Below are positions 21,736-34,000 of a DNA stretch of 64,000 nucleotides, piece by piece. The notes under the pieces are model-generated. The model saw only the letters and a list, made by a program, of their open reading frames with translations. It did no database searches and was not told where the DNA came from. The DNA comes from Muraenolepis orangiensis. Its lineage: Eukaryota > Chordata > Actinopteri > Gadiformes > Muraenolepididae. How positions within the stretch are numbered: position 1 is the stretch's first letter; each line of letters starts with the position of its first letter. Location of the stretch: positions 142,501-206,500 of the forward strand of contig JANIIK010000499.1 in NCBI GenBank assembly GCA_027704905.1, written 5' to 3'. Made by a program: the position numbers and the translations under genes.

Positions 21736-22793
21736 TGTTTTTGATGAGGCCCACCACCGTTGTGTCGTCTGCAAACTTGATGATGGTGTACGATGGTGTT
21801 ACGTACATCGTATGATCCGTTTCTCGTTACTGTTTGTGTTGTGTTTTGTTTTCCTTTCTGTCTCCCTCTCCTAATGCTTTTTACCCAGGTGTTGGTGGTC
21901 ATCGTTAACCTCAAATGGCTGCGTCTGGAACTGTCCTAATTAGCTGCCTATTTAAACCTCCTGCGTTTGTTCCAAGAGGGGGTGGTGGCATTTTGGTGTG
22001 TGCTTGTGTGTTAGCGTTGCTTCCGTGAATGCTATCTAATTTTGGTTAGAGTCCATTGTTTGTAGTCCTGCCTGTTGGTAGTTGGTTGTTTTGCCGGTCG
22101 GTCTTGTTCCTCCTTGTAATACCCTGGGGAGGGCGAGGTAGTTCGCAGGTAAGATGCCCATGGGCCTACATTTTACATCACGCAGGTATTCTTTGTATAG
22201 ATACACTAGGTAAGTTTCCCCAGGCGGGTACCACCTCATGTATTTATTGGGACCAGGTCAGGGACAGTTAGTTTAGTTAGTTTAGTAGGATAAATTGATG
22301 CTTAGTAGGTTAGGTAGCGGTAGCGTCAGACTTAGCTTGAGGGGGTTTGTTTTCTTTGTTTGTTTTGGTACTCGTTTGTTTTGGCGTCCTCCCCAGGCCT
22401 AGTTACTGTCCCCGTGTTACATGTTACTTGTTGTGTCTATGTGGCTTGTGGCCTTATAATTGTCCGGGCAGGTTATTTCAACTATCCATGACTTATGTAA
22501 ATAAATCATTGCTAGCATTTGATTCGGTTGTCAGCCTCGGTTCCTGTCGCACCACGACCTCACTGGCTTTTCCCCGGCATATATGCGTGACCTCACGTAA
22601 CAGGCAGTACAGTCATGTGTGTACAGCGAGTACAGCCGGGGACTGAGGCAGCAGCCTTTGGGTGCTCCGGTGTTGAGGACCAGAGGGGATGAGATGTTGT
22701 TCCCAATCTTCACCACTTGAGGCCTGCCCGTCAGGAAGTCCATAATCCAGTTACAGATGGGGGCGCCCAGACCTAGGTCCCTCAGTTTCAGTT
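21736..22793 (-). mobile_element. LINE-D: CR1/Rex1-like RT fragment split by a solo LTR
   Basis: The right piece (22793-22603) encodes MDFLTGRPQVVKIGNNI and PRLYSLYTHDCTA. The left piece (21796-21736) encodes IIKFADDTTVVGLIKNK. Together they are adjacent parts of one RT, separated by the 806-bp insertion 21797-22602. The element is bounded on the left by gypsy-1 and on the right by Tc1-A. Confidence 0.8.
21797..22602 (+). mobile_element. Solo LTR (gypsy-like) inside LINE-D
   Basis: It begins TGTTACGTACATC and ends CTCACGTAACA, giving 7-bp inverted termini TGTTACG/CGTAACA in TG...CA form. On the plus strand a TATA-like TATTTAAA (about 21951) and AATAAA (about 22500) lie in the expected order. 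No internal retrotransposon sequence is present. No clean target duplication was seen (GATGG on the left, GGCAG on the right). Confidence 0.7.
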
Positions 22794-24221
22794 ATAAAAG
22801 TTATAAATTGATTTGCATTTAATTGAGTGAAATAAGTATTTCATCCCCTTGCAACCAACAAGAATTCTGGCCCTGACAGACCAGTTAGATAAGTCCTCTC
22901 GCTTTAAGAAAGTACTCCTAATATCAACTCATTACCTGTATAAAAGACACCTGTCCAAACTTGTTACCTGTATAAAAGACACCTGTCCACAGAATCAATC
23001 AATCAGATTCCAACCTCGCCACCATGGGCAAGACCAAAGAGCTGTCTAAGGACATCAGGGACAAGATTGTAGACCTGCACAAGGCTGGAATGGGCTACAA
23101 GACCATCAGCAAGCAGCTTGGTGAGAAGGAGACAACTGTTGGTGCGATTATTCGAAAATGGAAGAAACACAAAATGACCATCAATCGCCCTCGGTCTGGG
23201 GCTCCACGCAAGATCTCGCCTCGTGGGGTATCGAGGATCAAGAGAACGGTGAGGGATCAGCCAAGAACTACACGGGAGGAACTTGTTAATGATCTCAAGG
23301 CAGCTGGGACCACAGTCACCAAGAAAACTATTGGTATCACACTACGCCGTAATGGATTCAAATCCTGCAGCGCCCGCAAGGTCCCCCTGCTCAAGAAGGC
23401 ACGTACAGGCCCGTCTGAAGTTTGCCAATGAACATCTGACTGATTCAGAGGAGGCTTGGGTGAAGGTGATGTGGTCAGATGAGACCAAAATTGAGATCAT
23501 TGGCATCAACTCTACACGCCGTGTTTGGAGGAAGAGAAATGCTGACTATAACCCCAAGAACACCAACCCTACTGTCAAGCATGGAGGTGGAAACATTATG
23601 CTTTGGGGATGTTTTTCTGCTAAGGGGACAGGACGACTTCACCGCATCGAGGGGAGGATGGACGGGGCCATGTACCCTAAAATCTTGGCCGATAACCTCC
23701 TTCCCTCAGCCAGGACACTGAAAATGGGTCGTGGATGGGTCCTCCAGCACGACAATGACCAAAAACATACGGCCAAGGTAACAAAGGAGTGGCTAAAGAA
23801 GAAGCACATTAAGGTGATGGAATGGCCTAGCCAATCTCCGGACCTTAATCCCATAGAAATTCTGTGGAGGGAGCTGAAGCTTCGAGTTGCCAAGCATCAG
23901 CCTCAAAACCTTAAGGATTTGGAGAGGATCTGCAAAGAGGAGTGGACCAAAATCCCTCCTAAGATGTGTGCAAACCTGGTGACCAACTACAAGAAACGTC
24001 TGACCTCTGTGCTGGCCAACAAGGGTTTCTCCACCAAGTACTAAGTCATGTTTTGCAAGGGGATCAAATACTTATTTCACTCAATTAAATGCAAATCAAT
24101 TTTTAACTATTTTTTTTATATTCTGTCTTTCACTGTTAAAATAAAATAATACTGTTCATTTCTTTGTAAGTGGGCAAACTTAGAAAATCAAAAAGGGATC
24201 AAATAATTATTTCCTCCACTG
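22794..24221 (+). mobile_element. Tc1-A: Tc1-like transposon, almost intact
   Basis: The inner terminal repeats are clear: TTGATTTGCATTTAATTGAG near 22809 matches its reverse complement near 24080-24100. The right outer end is CCTCCACTG followed by TA at 24222-24223. The left outer part (about 170 bp) is missing, so the element lacks one outer transposase-binding site. It encodes a DD34E transposase (23024-24044) with a single frameshift. A direct duplication of CCTGTATAAAAGACACCTGT occurs in its 5' region (about 22936-22987). Confidence 0.85.
23024..24044 (+). pseudogene. Tc1-like transposase, one 2-bp deletion
   Basis: The enzyme would cut and reinsert the element at TA sites. The start ATG is in a Kozak-like context (GCCACCATGG). 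Helix-turn-helix domains: SKDIRDKIVDLHKAGMGY then KTISKQLGEKETTVGAIIRK (residues about 8-46), followed by RPRSGAPRKIS and a second HTH-like region. The catalytic domain has D in MWSDETK, D in QHDNDQKHTAK, and E in SPDLNPIEILW, with 34 residues between the last two, so the DD34E triad is complete. The frame breaks near 23401: the sequence around GGCACGTACAGG appears to lack two bases relative to the family, and the rest continues in another frame to TAA at 24042-24044. There are no other stops. Confidence 0.88.
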
Positions 24222-24560
24222 TATATATGTGTATATATATCTATATATACAAGTGGAGTCCATTTCTGGATAAGCAAAGTATCCACAGAGTGAAACTGAG
24301 GTTGCTGATCAGTGACCCTAACCTGGATGCGAAAAAAATCCCATTTCCAAACCATTTTGTGTTGAGCGCCCTATGCAGAAGACTGTCTTACGCTCGTTCT
24401 CTGTCATTCCTTGGGTGGGTCTTTAGTTAAACATTTAGTTGATAATTATGGTATACGTTTATATTTGGGAATTGTAAGGATCCTTTAGAAATCACTAGTG
24501 ATTGGTGAGATTATCGATAGTTATGTAAATATAACTATGCTTCTATGCTGCTGACAATAC
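24222..24560. other. No gene recognised
   Basis: A short AT microsatellite follows Tc1-A. The remainder has an open stretch (24170-24430) without recognisable motifs. I cannot assign it. Confidence 0.4.
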
Positions 24561-24838
24561 CCTTTCACCATCAATGTCTTTGCACTTTATCACTCCCTAC
24601 CTCTACCTATAGTTTATATATTAAGAGTTTAAATATGTATTGTTTACATACCTGTATGATAGTCATGTACCTTTTTACTGTACTTACGTATGTATTTATA
24701 TTTATCGTCAACTGCTGATATAACTACACATCCCTGCTTACTACCTGCTGTATATACATTTATATAGATGTATATTTTGATATAACTGCATACTCCTGCT
24801 CACTACCTGTTTATACTTGTATATTTACCTTGTATATA
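24561..24838 (+). repeat. LINE 3'-UTR-like sequence, left of the giant LTR
   Basis: AT-rich sequence with repeated CTGCATACTCCTGCTCACTA-type motifs. The right side of the giant LTR (44126-44350) continues with similar sequence and ends in a TTGAATCTAATCTAATC tail, a fish LINE 3' end. The LTR therefore probably inserted into one retroposon 3' region. Confidence 0.5.
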
Positions 24839-24947
24839 TGTCACGGTTGTGGTGTGTGACAGGGGGACATGGCCAAGGCTCGGGTCTTGGCTGCGCACCT
24901 ACACACCTGTTGGCGACTGCCGCTAATGACAATCACCTCACCTGGGT

Positions 24948-24959
24948 AAATATATACCC
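24948..24959 (+). promoter_or_regulatory. TATA-like box of LTR-1
   Basis: AAATATATACCC at a position equivalent to CATATACCGCGG in LTR-2 (about 52524), inside conserved leader sequence. Promoter activity is inferred from position only. Confidence 0.4.
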
Positions 24960-25055
24960 TGGCTTCCCCTAACACCATGGCTAGTTCGTACTTTGTTCTC
25001 TATCGATGCAACCGTTCCAAGCTACTTCCAGATTCCAGTTCCAAGCCCTCTACCT

Positions 25056-28000
25056 GGTATCCAGACTCCTCGCCTGTCCCTCACTACTCGCCTGTCTACT
25101 ACCTGTCACTACCCCGCTGATCGACTTCTTGGTATCCAGACTCCTCACCTGTCCCTCACTACTCGCCTGTCTACTACCTGCCGGTACCCCGCCGATCGAC
25201 TTCCTGGTATCCAGACTCCTCGCCTGTCCCTCACTACTCGCCTGTCTACGACCTGCCGGTACCCCGCCGATCGACTTCNNNNNNNNNNNNNNNNNNNNNN
25301 NNNNNNNNNNNNNNNNNNNNNNNNNNNNNNNNNNNNNNNNNNNNNNNNNNNNNNNNNNNNNNNNNNNNNNNNNNNNNNTACCTGCCGGTACCCCGCCGAT
25401 CGACTTCCTGGTATCCAGACTCCTCGCCTGTCCCTCACTACTCTCCTGTCTACTACCTGCCGGTACCCCGCCGATCGACTTCTTGGTATCCAGACTCCTC
25501 GCCTGTCCCTCACTACTCGCCTGTCTACGACCTGCCGGTACCCCGCCGATCGACTTCCTGGTATCCAGACTCCTCGCATGTCCCTCACTACTCGCCTGTC
25601 TACTACCTGTCACTACCCTGCTGATCGACTTCTTGGTATCCAGACTCCTCGCCTGTCCCTCACTACTCGCCTGTCTACTACCTGCCGGTACCCCGCCGAT
25701 CGACTTCCTGGTATCCAGACTCCTCGCCTGTCCCTCACTACTCTCCTGTCTACTACCTGCCGGTACCCCGCCGATCGACTTCTTGGTATCCAGACTCCTC
25801 GCCTGTCCCTCACTACTCGCCTGTCTACTACCTGCCGGTACCCCGCCGATCGACTTCTTGGTATCCAGACTCCTCGCCTGTTCCTCACTACTCGCCTGTC
25901 TACTACCTGCCGGTACCCCGCCGATCGACTTCTTGGTATCCAGACTCCTCGCCTGTCCCTCACTACTCGCCTGTCTACTACCTGCCGGTACCCCGCCGAT
26001 CGACTTCTTGGTATCCAGACTCCTCGCCTGTCCCTCACTACTCGCCTGTCTACTACCTGCCGGTACCCCGCCGATCGACTTCCTGGTATCCAGACTCCTC
26101 GCCTGTCCCTCACTACTCGCCTGTCTACTACCTGCCGGTACCCCGCCGATCGACTTCTTGGTATCCAGACTCCTCGCTTGTCCCTCACTACTCGCCTGTC
26201 TACTACCTGCCGGTACCCCGCCGATCGACTTCTTGGTATCCAGACTCCTCGCCTGTCCCTCACTACTCGCCTGTCTACTACCTGCCGGTACCCCGCCGAT
26301 CGACTTCCTGGTATCCAGACTCCTCGCCTGTCCCTCACTACTCTCCTGTCTACTACCTGCCGGTACCCCGCCGATCGACTTCTTGGTATCCAGACTCCTC
26401 GCCTGTCCCTCACTACTCGCCTGTCTACTACCTGCCGGTACCCCGCCGATCGACTTCTTGGTATCCAGACTCCTCGCCTGTCCCTCACTACTCGCCTGTC
26501 TACTACCTGCCGGTACCCCGCCGATCGACTTCCTGGTATCCAGACTCCTCGCCTGTCCCTCACTACTCTCCTGTCTACTACCTGCCGGTACCCCGCTGAT
26601 CGACTTCTTGGTATCGAGACTCCTCGCCTGTCCCTCACTACTCTCCTGTCTACTACCTGCCGGTACCCCGCTGATCGACTTCCTGGTATCCAGACTCCTC
26701 GCCTGTCCCTCACTACTCGCCTGTCTACTACCTGCACGTACCCTGCTGATCGACTTCTTTGTATCCAGACTCCTCGTCTGTCCCTCACTACTCGCCTGTC
26801 TGCTACCTGCCGGTACCCCGCCGATCGACTTCTTGGTATCCAGACTCCTCGCCTGTTTCTCACTACTCGTCTGTCTACTACCTGCCGGTACCCCGCCGAT
26901 CGACTTCTTGGTATCCAGACTCCTCGCCTGTCCCTCACTACTCGCCTGTCTACTACCTGCCGGTACCCCGCCGATCGACTTCTTGGTATCCAGACTCCTC
27001 GCCTGTCCCTCACTACTCGCCTGTCTACTACCTGCCGGTACCCCGCCGATCGACTTCTTGGTATCCAGACTCCTCGCCTGTCCCTCACTACTCGCCTGTC
27101 TACTACCTGCCGGTACCCCGCCGATCGACTTCTTGGTATCCAGACTCCTCGCCTGTCCCTCACTACTCGCCTGTCTACTACCTGCCGGTACCCCGCCGAT
27201 CGACTTCTTGGTATCCAGACTCCTCGCCTGTCCCTCACTACTCGCCTGTCTACTACCTGCCGGTACCCCGCCGATCGACTTCTTGGTATCCAGACTCCTC
27301 GCCTGTCCCTCACTACTCGCCTGTCTACTACCTGCCGGTACCCCGCCGATCGACTTCTTGGTATCCAGACTCCTCGCCTGTCCCTCACTACTCGCCTGTC
27401 TACTACCTGCCGGTACCCCGCCGATCGACTTCTTGGTATCCAGACTCCTCGCCTGTCCCTCACTACTCGCCTGTCTACTACCTGCCGGTACCCCGCCGAT
27501 CGACTTCTTGGTATCCAGACTCCTCGCCTGTCCCTCACTACTCGCCTGTCTACTACCTGCCGGTACCCCGCCGATCGACTTCTTGGTATCCAGACTCCTC
27601 GCCTGTCCCTCACTACTCGCCTGTCTACTACCTGCCGGTACCCCGCCGATCGACTTCCTGGTATCCAGACTCCTCGCCTGTCCCTCACTACTCGCCTGTC
27701 TACTACCTGCCGGTACCCCGCCGATCGACTTCTTGGTATCCAGACTCCTCGCCTGTCCCTCACTACTCGCCTGTCTACTACCTGCCGGTACCCCGCCGAT
27801 CGACTTCTTGGTATCCAGACTCCTCGCCTGTCCCTCACTACTCGCCTGTCTACTACCTGCCGGTACCCCGCCGATCGACTTCTTGGTATCCAGACTCCTC
27901 GCCTGTCCCTCACTACTCGCCTGTCTACTACCTGCCGGTACCCCGCCGATCGACTTCTTGGTATCCAGACTCCTCGCCTGTCCCTCACTACTCGCCTGTC

Positions 28001-31000
28001 TACTACCTGCCGGTACCCCGCTGATCGACTTCTTGGTATCCAGACTCCTCGCCTGTCCCTCACTACTCTCCTGTCTACTACCTGCCGGTACCCCGCTGAT
28101 CGACTTCTGGTATCCAGACTCCTCGCCTGTCCCTCACTACTCGCCTGTCTACTACCTGCCGGTACCCCGCTGATCGACTTCTTGGTATCCAGACTCCTCG
28201 CCTGTCCCTCACTACTCGCCTGTCTACTACCTGCCGGTACCCCGCCGATCGACTTCTTGGTATCCAGACTCCTCGCCTGTCCCTCACTACTCGCCTGTCT
28301 ACTACCTGCCGGTACCCCGCCGATCGACTTCTTGGTATCCAGACTCCTCGCCTGTCCCTCACTACTCGCCTGTCTACTACCTGCCGGTACCCCGCCGATC
28401 GACTTCTTGGTATCCAGACTCCTCGCCTGTCCCTCACTACTCGCCTGTCTACTACCTGCCGGTACCCCGCCGATCGACTTCTTGGTATCCAGACTCCTCG
28501 CCTGTCCCTCACTACTCGCCTGTCTACTACCTGCCGGTACCCCGCCGATCGACTTCTTGGTATCCAGACTCCTCGCCTGTCCCTCACTACTCGCCTGTCT
28601 ACTACCTGCCGGTACCCCGCCGATCGACTTCTTGGTATCCAGACTCCTCGCCTGTCCCTCACTACTCGCCTGTCTACTACCTGCCGGTACCCCGCCGATC
28701 GACTTCTTGGTATCCAGACTCCTCGCCTGTCCCTCACTACTCGCCTGTCTACTACCTGCCGGTACCCCGCCGATCGACTTCTTGGTATCCAGACTCCTCG
28801 CCTGTCCCTCACTACTCGCCTGTCTACTACCTGCCGGTACCCCGCCGATCGACTTCTTGGTATCCAGACTCCTCGCCTGTCCCTCACTACTCGCCTGTCT
28901 ACTACCTGCCGGTACCCCGCCGATCGACTTCTTGGTATCCAGACTCCTCGCCTGTCCCTCACTACTCGCCTGTCTACTACCTGCCGGTACCCCGCCGATC
29001 GACTTCTTGGTATCCAGACTCCTCGCCTGTCCCTCACTACTCGCCTGTCTACTACCTGCCGGTACCCCGCCGATCGACTTCTTGGTATCCAGACTCCTCG
29101 CCTGTCCCTCACTACTCGCCTGTCTACTACCTGCCGGTACCCCGCTGATCGACTTCCTGGTATCCAGACTCCTCGCCTGTCCCTCACTACTCGCCTGTCT
29201 ACTACCTGTCACTACCCCGCTGATCGACTTCTTTGTATCCAGACTCCTCGCCTGTCCCTCACTACTCTCCTGTCTACTACCTGCCGGTACCCCGCCGATC
29301 GACTTCTTGGTATCCAGACTCCTCGCCTGTCCCTCACTACTCGCCTGTCTACTACCTGCCGGTACCCCGCCGATCGACTTCTTGGTATCCAGACTCCTCG
29401 CCTGTCCCTCACTACTCGCCTGTCTGCTACCTGCCGGTACCCCGCCGATCGACTTCTTGGTATCCAGACTCCTCGCCTGTCCCTCACTACTCTCCTGTCT
29501 ACTACCTGCCGGTACCCCGCTGATCGACTTCTTGGTATCCAGACTACTCGCCTGTCCCTCACTACTCGCCTGTCTACTACCTGCCGGTACCCGCGACGAC
29601 TTCTTGTTATCCAGACTCCTCGCTTGTCCCTCACTACTCGCCTGTCTACTACCTGCCGGTACCCCGCCGATCGACTTCCTGGTATCCAGACTACTCGCCT
29701 GTCCCTCACTACTCGCCTGTCTACTACCTGCCGGTACCCCGCCGATCGACTTCCTGGTATCCAGACTCCTCGCCTGTCCCTCACTACTCTCCTGTCTACT
29801 ACCTGCCGGTACCCCGCCGATCGACTTCTTGGTATCCAGACTCCTCGCCTGTCCCTCACTACTCTCCTGTCTACTACCTGCCGGTACCCCGCTGATCGAC
29901 TTCCTGGTATCCAGACTCCTCGCATGTCCCTCACTACTCGCCTGTCTACTACCTGCACGTACCCTGCCGATCGACTTCTTGTTATCCAGACTCCTCGTCT
30001 GTCCCTCACTACTCGCCTGTCTGCTACCTGCCGGTACCCCGCCGATCGACTTCTTGGTATCCAGACTCCTCGCCTGTTCCTCACTACTCGCCTGTCTACT
30101 ACCTGCCGGTACCCCGCCGATCGACTTCTTGGTATCCAGACTCCTCGCCTGTCCCTCACTACTCTCCTGTCTACTACCTGCCGGTACCCCGCCGATCGAC
30201 TTCTTGGTATCCAGACTCCTCGCCTGTCCCTCACTACTCGCCTGTCTACTACCTGCCGGTACCCCGCCGATCGACTTCTTGGTATCCAGACTCCTCGCCT
30301 GTCCCTCACTACTCTCCTGTCTACTACCTGCCGGTACCCCGCCGATCGACTTCTTGGTATCCAGACTCCTCGCCTGTCCCTCACTACTCTCCTGTCTACT
30401 ACCTGCCGGTACCCCGCCGATCGACTTCTTGGTATCCAGACTCCTCGCCTGTCCCTCACTACTCGCCTGTCTACTACCTGCCGGTACCCCGCCGATCGAC
30501 TTCTTGGTATCCAGACTCCTCGCCTGTCCCTCACTACTCGCCTGTCTACGACCTGCCGGTACCCCGCCGATCGACTTCTTGGTATCCAGACTCCTCGCCT
30601 GTCCCTCACTACTCGCCTGTCTACTACCTGCCGGTACCCCGCCGATCGACTTCTTGGTATCCAGACTCCTCGCCTGTCCCTCACTACTCGCCTGTCTACT
30701 ACCTGCCGGTACCCCGCCGATCGACTTCTTGGTATCCAGACTCCTCGCCTGTCCCTCACTACTCACCTGTCTACTACCTGCCGGTACCCCGCCGATCGAC
30801 TTCTTGGTATCCAGACTCCTCGCCTGTCCCTCACTACTCTCCTGTCTACTACCTGCCGGTACCCCGCCGATCGACTTCTTGGTATCCAGACTCCTCGCCT
30901 GTCCCTCACTACTCTCCTGTCTACTACCTGCCGGTACCCCGCTGATCGACTTCCTGGTATCCAGACTCCTCGCCTGTCCCTCACTACTCGCCTGTCTACT

Positions 31001-34000
31001 ACCTGTCACGTACCCCGCTGATCGACTTCTTTGTATCCAGACTCCTCGTCTGTCCCTCACTACTCTCCTGTCTACTACCTGCCGGTACCCCGCCGATCGA
31101 CTTCTTGGTATCCAGACTCCTCGCCTGTCCCTCACTACTCGCCTGTCTGCTACCTGCCGGTACCCCGCCGATCGACTTCTTGGTATCCAGACTCCTCGCC
31201 TGTCCCTCACTACTCGCCTGTCTGCTACCTGCCGGTACCCCGCCGATCGACTTCTTGGTATCCAGACTCCTCGCCTGTCCCTCACTACTCTCCTGTCTAC
31301 TACCTGCCGGTACCCCGCTGATCGACTTCTTGGTATCCAGACTACTCGCCTGTCCCTCACTACTCGCCTGTCTACTACCTGCCGGTACCAGACTTCTTTT
31401 ATCCAGACTCCTCGCTTGTCCCTCACTACTCGCCTGTCTACTACCTGCCGGTACCCCGCCGATCGACTTCCTGGTATCCAGACTACTCGCCTGTCCCTCA
31501 CTACTCGCCTGTCTACTACCTGCCGGTACCCCGCCGATCGACTTCCTGGTATCCAGACTCCTCGCCTGTCCCTCACTACTCTCCTGTCTACTACCTGCCG
31601 GTACCCCGCCGATCGACTTCTTGGTATCCAGACTCCTCGCCTGTCCCTCACTACTCGCCTGTCTACGACCTGCCGGTACCCCGCCGATCGACTTCCTGGT
31701 ATCCAGACTCCTCGCCTGTCCCTCACTACTCGCCTGTCTACTACCTGTCACGTACCCTGCTGATCGACTTCTTTGTATCCAGACTCCTCGCCTGTCCCTC
31801 ACTACTCGCCTGTCTACTACCTGCCGGTACCCCGCCGATCGACTTCCTGGTATCCAGACTCCTCGCCTGTCCCTCACTACTCTCCTGTCTACTACCTGCC
31901 GGTACCCCGCCGATCGACTTCTTGGTATCCAGACTCCTCGCCTGTCCCTCACTACTCGCCTGTCTGCTACCTGCCGGTACCCCGCCGATCGACTTCTTGG
32001 TATCCAGACTCCTCGCCTGTTTCTCACTACTCCCCTGTCTACTACCTGCCGGTACCCCGCCGATCGACTTCTTGGTATCCAGACTCCTCGCCTGTCCCTC
32101 ACTACTCGCCTGTCTACTACCTGCCGGTACCCCGCCGATCGACTTCCTGGTATCCAGACTCCTCGCCTGTCCCTCACTACTCGCCTGTCTACTACCTGCC
32201 GGTACCCCGCCGATCGACTTCCTGGTATCCAGACTCCTCGCCTGTCCCTCACTACTATCCTGTCTACTACCTGCCGGTACCCCGCCGATCGACTTCTTGG
32301 TATCCAGACTCCTCGCTTGTCCCTCACTACTCGCCTGTCTACTACCTGCCGGTACCCCGCCGATCGACTTCCTGGTATCCAGACTACTCGCCTGTCCCTC
32401 ACTACTCGCCTGTCTACTACCTGCCGGTACCCCGCCGATCGACTTCCTGGTATCCAGACTCCTCGCCTGTCCCTCACTACTCTCCTGTCTACTACCTGCC
32501 GGTACCCCGCCGATCGACTTCTTGGTATCCAGACTCCTCGCCTGTCCCTCACTACTCGCCTGTCTACGACCTGCCGGTACCCCGCCGATCGACTTCTTGG
32601 TATCCAGACTCCTCGCCTGTCCCTCACTACTCGCCTGTCTACGACCTGCCGGTACCCCGCCGATCGACTTCCTGGTATCCAGACTCCTCGCCTGTCCCTC
32701 ACTACTCTCCTGTCTACTACCTGCCGGTACCCCGCTGATCGACTTCTTGGTATCGAGACTCCTCGCCTGTCCCTCACTACTCTCCTGTCTACTACCTGCC
32801 GGTACCCCGCTGATCGACTTCCTGGTATCCAGACTCCTCGCATGTCCCTCACTACTCGCCTGTCTACTACCTGTCACTACCCTGCTGATCGACTTCTTTT
32901 TATCCAGACTCCTCGTCTGTCCCTCACTACTCGCCTGTCTGCTACCTGCCGGTACCCCGCCAATCGACTTCTTGGTATCCAGACTCTTCGCCTGTTTCTC
33001 ACTACTCGTCTGTCTACTACCTGCCGGTACCCCGCCGATCGACTTCTTGGTATCCAGACTCCTCGCCTGTCCCTCACTACTCTCCTGTCTACTACCTGCC
33101 GGTACCCCGCCGATCGACTTCTTGGTATCCAGACTCCTCGCCTGTTTCTCACTACTCGCCTGTCTACTACCTGCCGGTACCCCGCCGATCGACTTCTTGG
33201 TATCCAGACTCCTCGCCTGTCCCTCACTACTCTCCTGTCTACGACCTGCCGGTACCCCGCCGATCGACTTCTTGGTATCCAGACTCCTCGCCTGTCCCTC
33301 ACTACTCTCCTGTCTACTACCTGCCCGTACCCCGCCGATCGACTTCTTGGTATCCAGACTCCTCGCCTGTCCCTCACTACTAGCCTGTCTACGACCTGCC
33401 GGTACCCCGCCGATCGACTTCTTGGTATCCAGACTCCTCGCCTGTCCCTCACTACTCGCCTGTCTACGACCTGCCGGTACCCCGCCGATCGACTTCTTGG
33501 TATCCAGACTCCTCGCCTGTCCCTCACTACTCGCCTGTCTGCTACCTGCCGGTACCCCGCCGATCGACTTCTTGGTATCCAGACTCCTCGCCTGTCCCTC
33601 ACTACTCGCCTGTCTGCTACCTGCCGGTACCCCGCCGATCGACTTCTTGGTATCCAGACTCCTCGCCTGTCCCTCACTACTCACCTGTCTGCTACCTGCC
33701 GGTACCCCGCCGATCGACTTCTTGGTATCCAGACTCCTCGCCTGTCCCTCACTACTCTCCTGTCTACTACCTGCCGGTACCCCGCCGATCGACTTCTTGG
33801 TATCCAGACTCCTCGCCTGTCCCTCACTACTCTCCTGTCTACTACCTGCCGGTACCCCGCTGATCGACTTCCTGGTATCCAGACTCCTCGCCTGTCCCTC
33901 ACTACTCGCCTGTCTACTACCTGTCACTACCCCGCTGATCGACTTCTTTTTATCCAGACTCCTCGTCTGTCCCTCACTACTCTCCTGTCTACTACCTGCC

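Noticed and set aside
24170..24430. Short plus-strand ORF after Tc1-A
   Set aside because: It begins inside the Tc1 terminal repeat, runs through an AT microsatellite and shows no recognisable motif.
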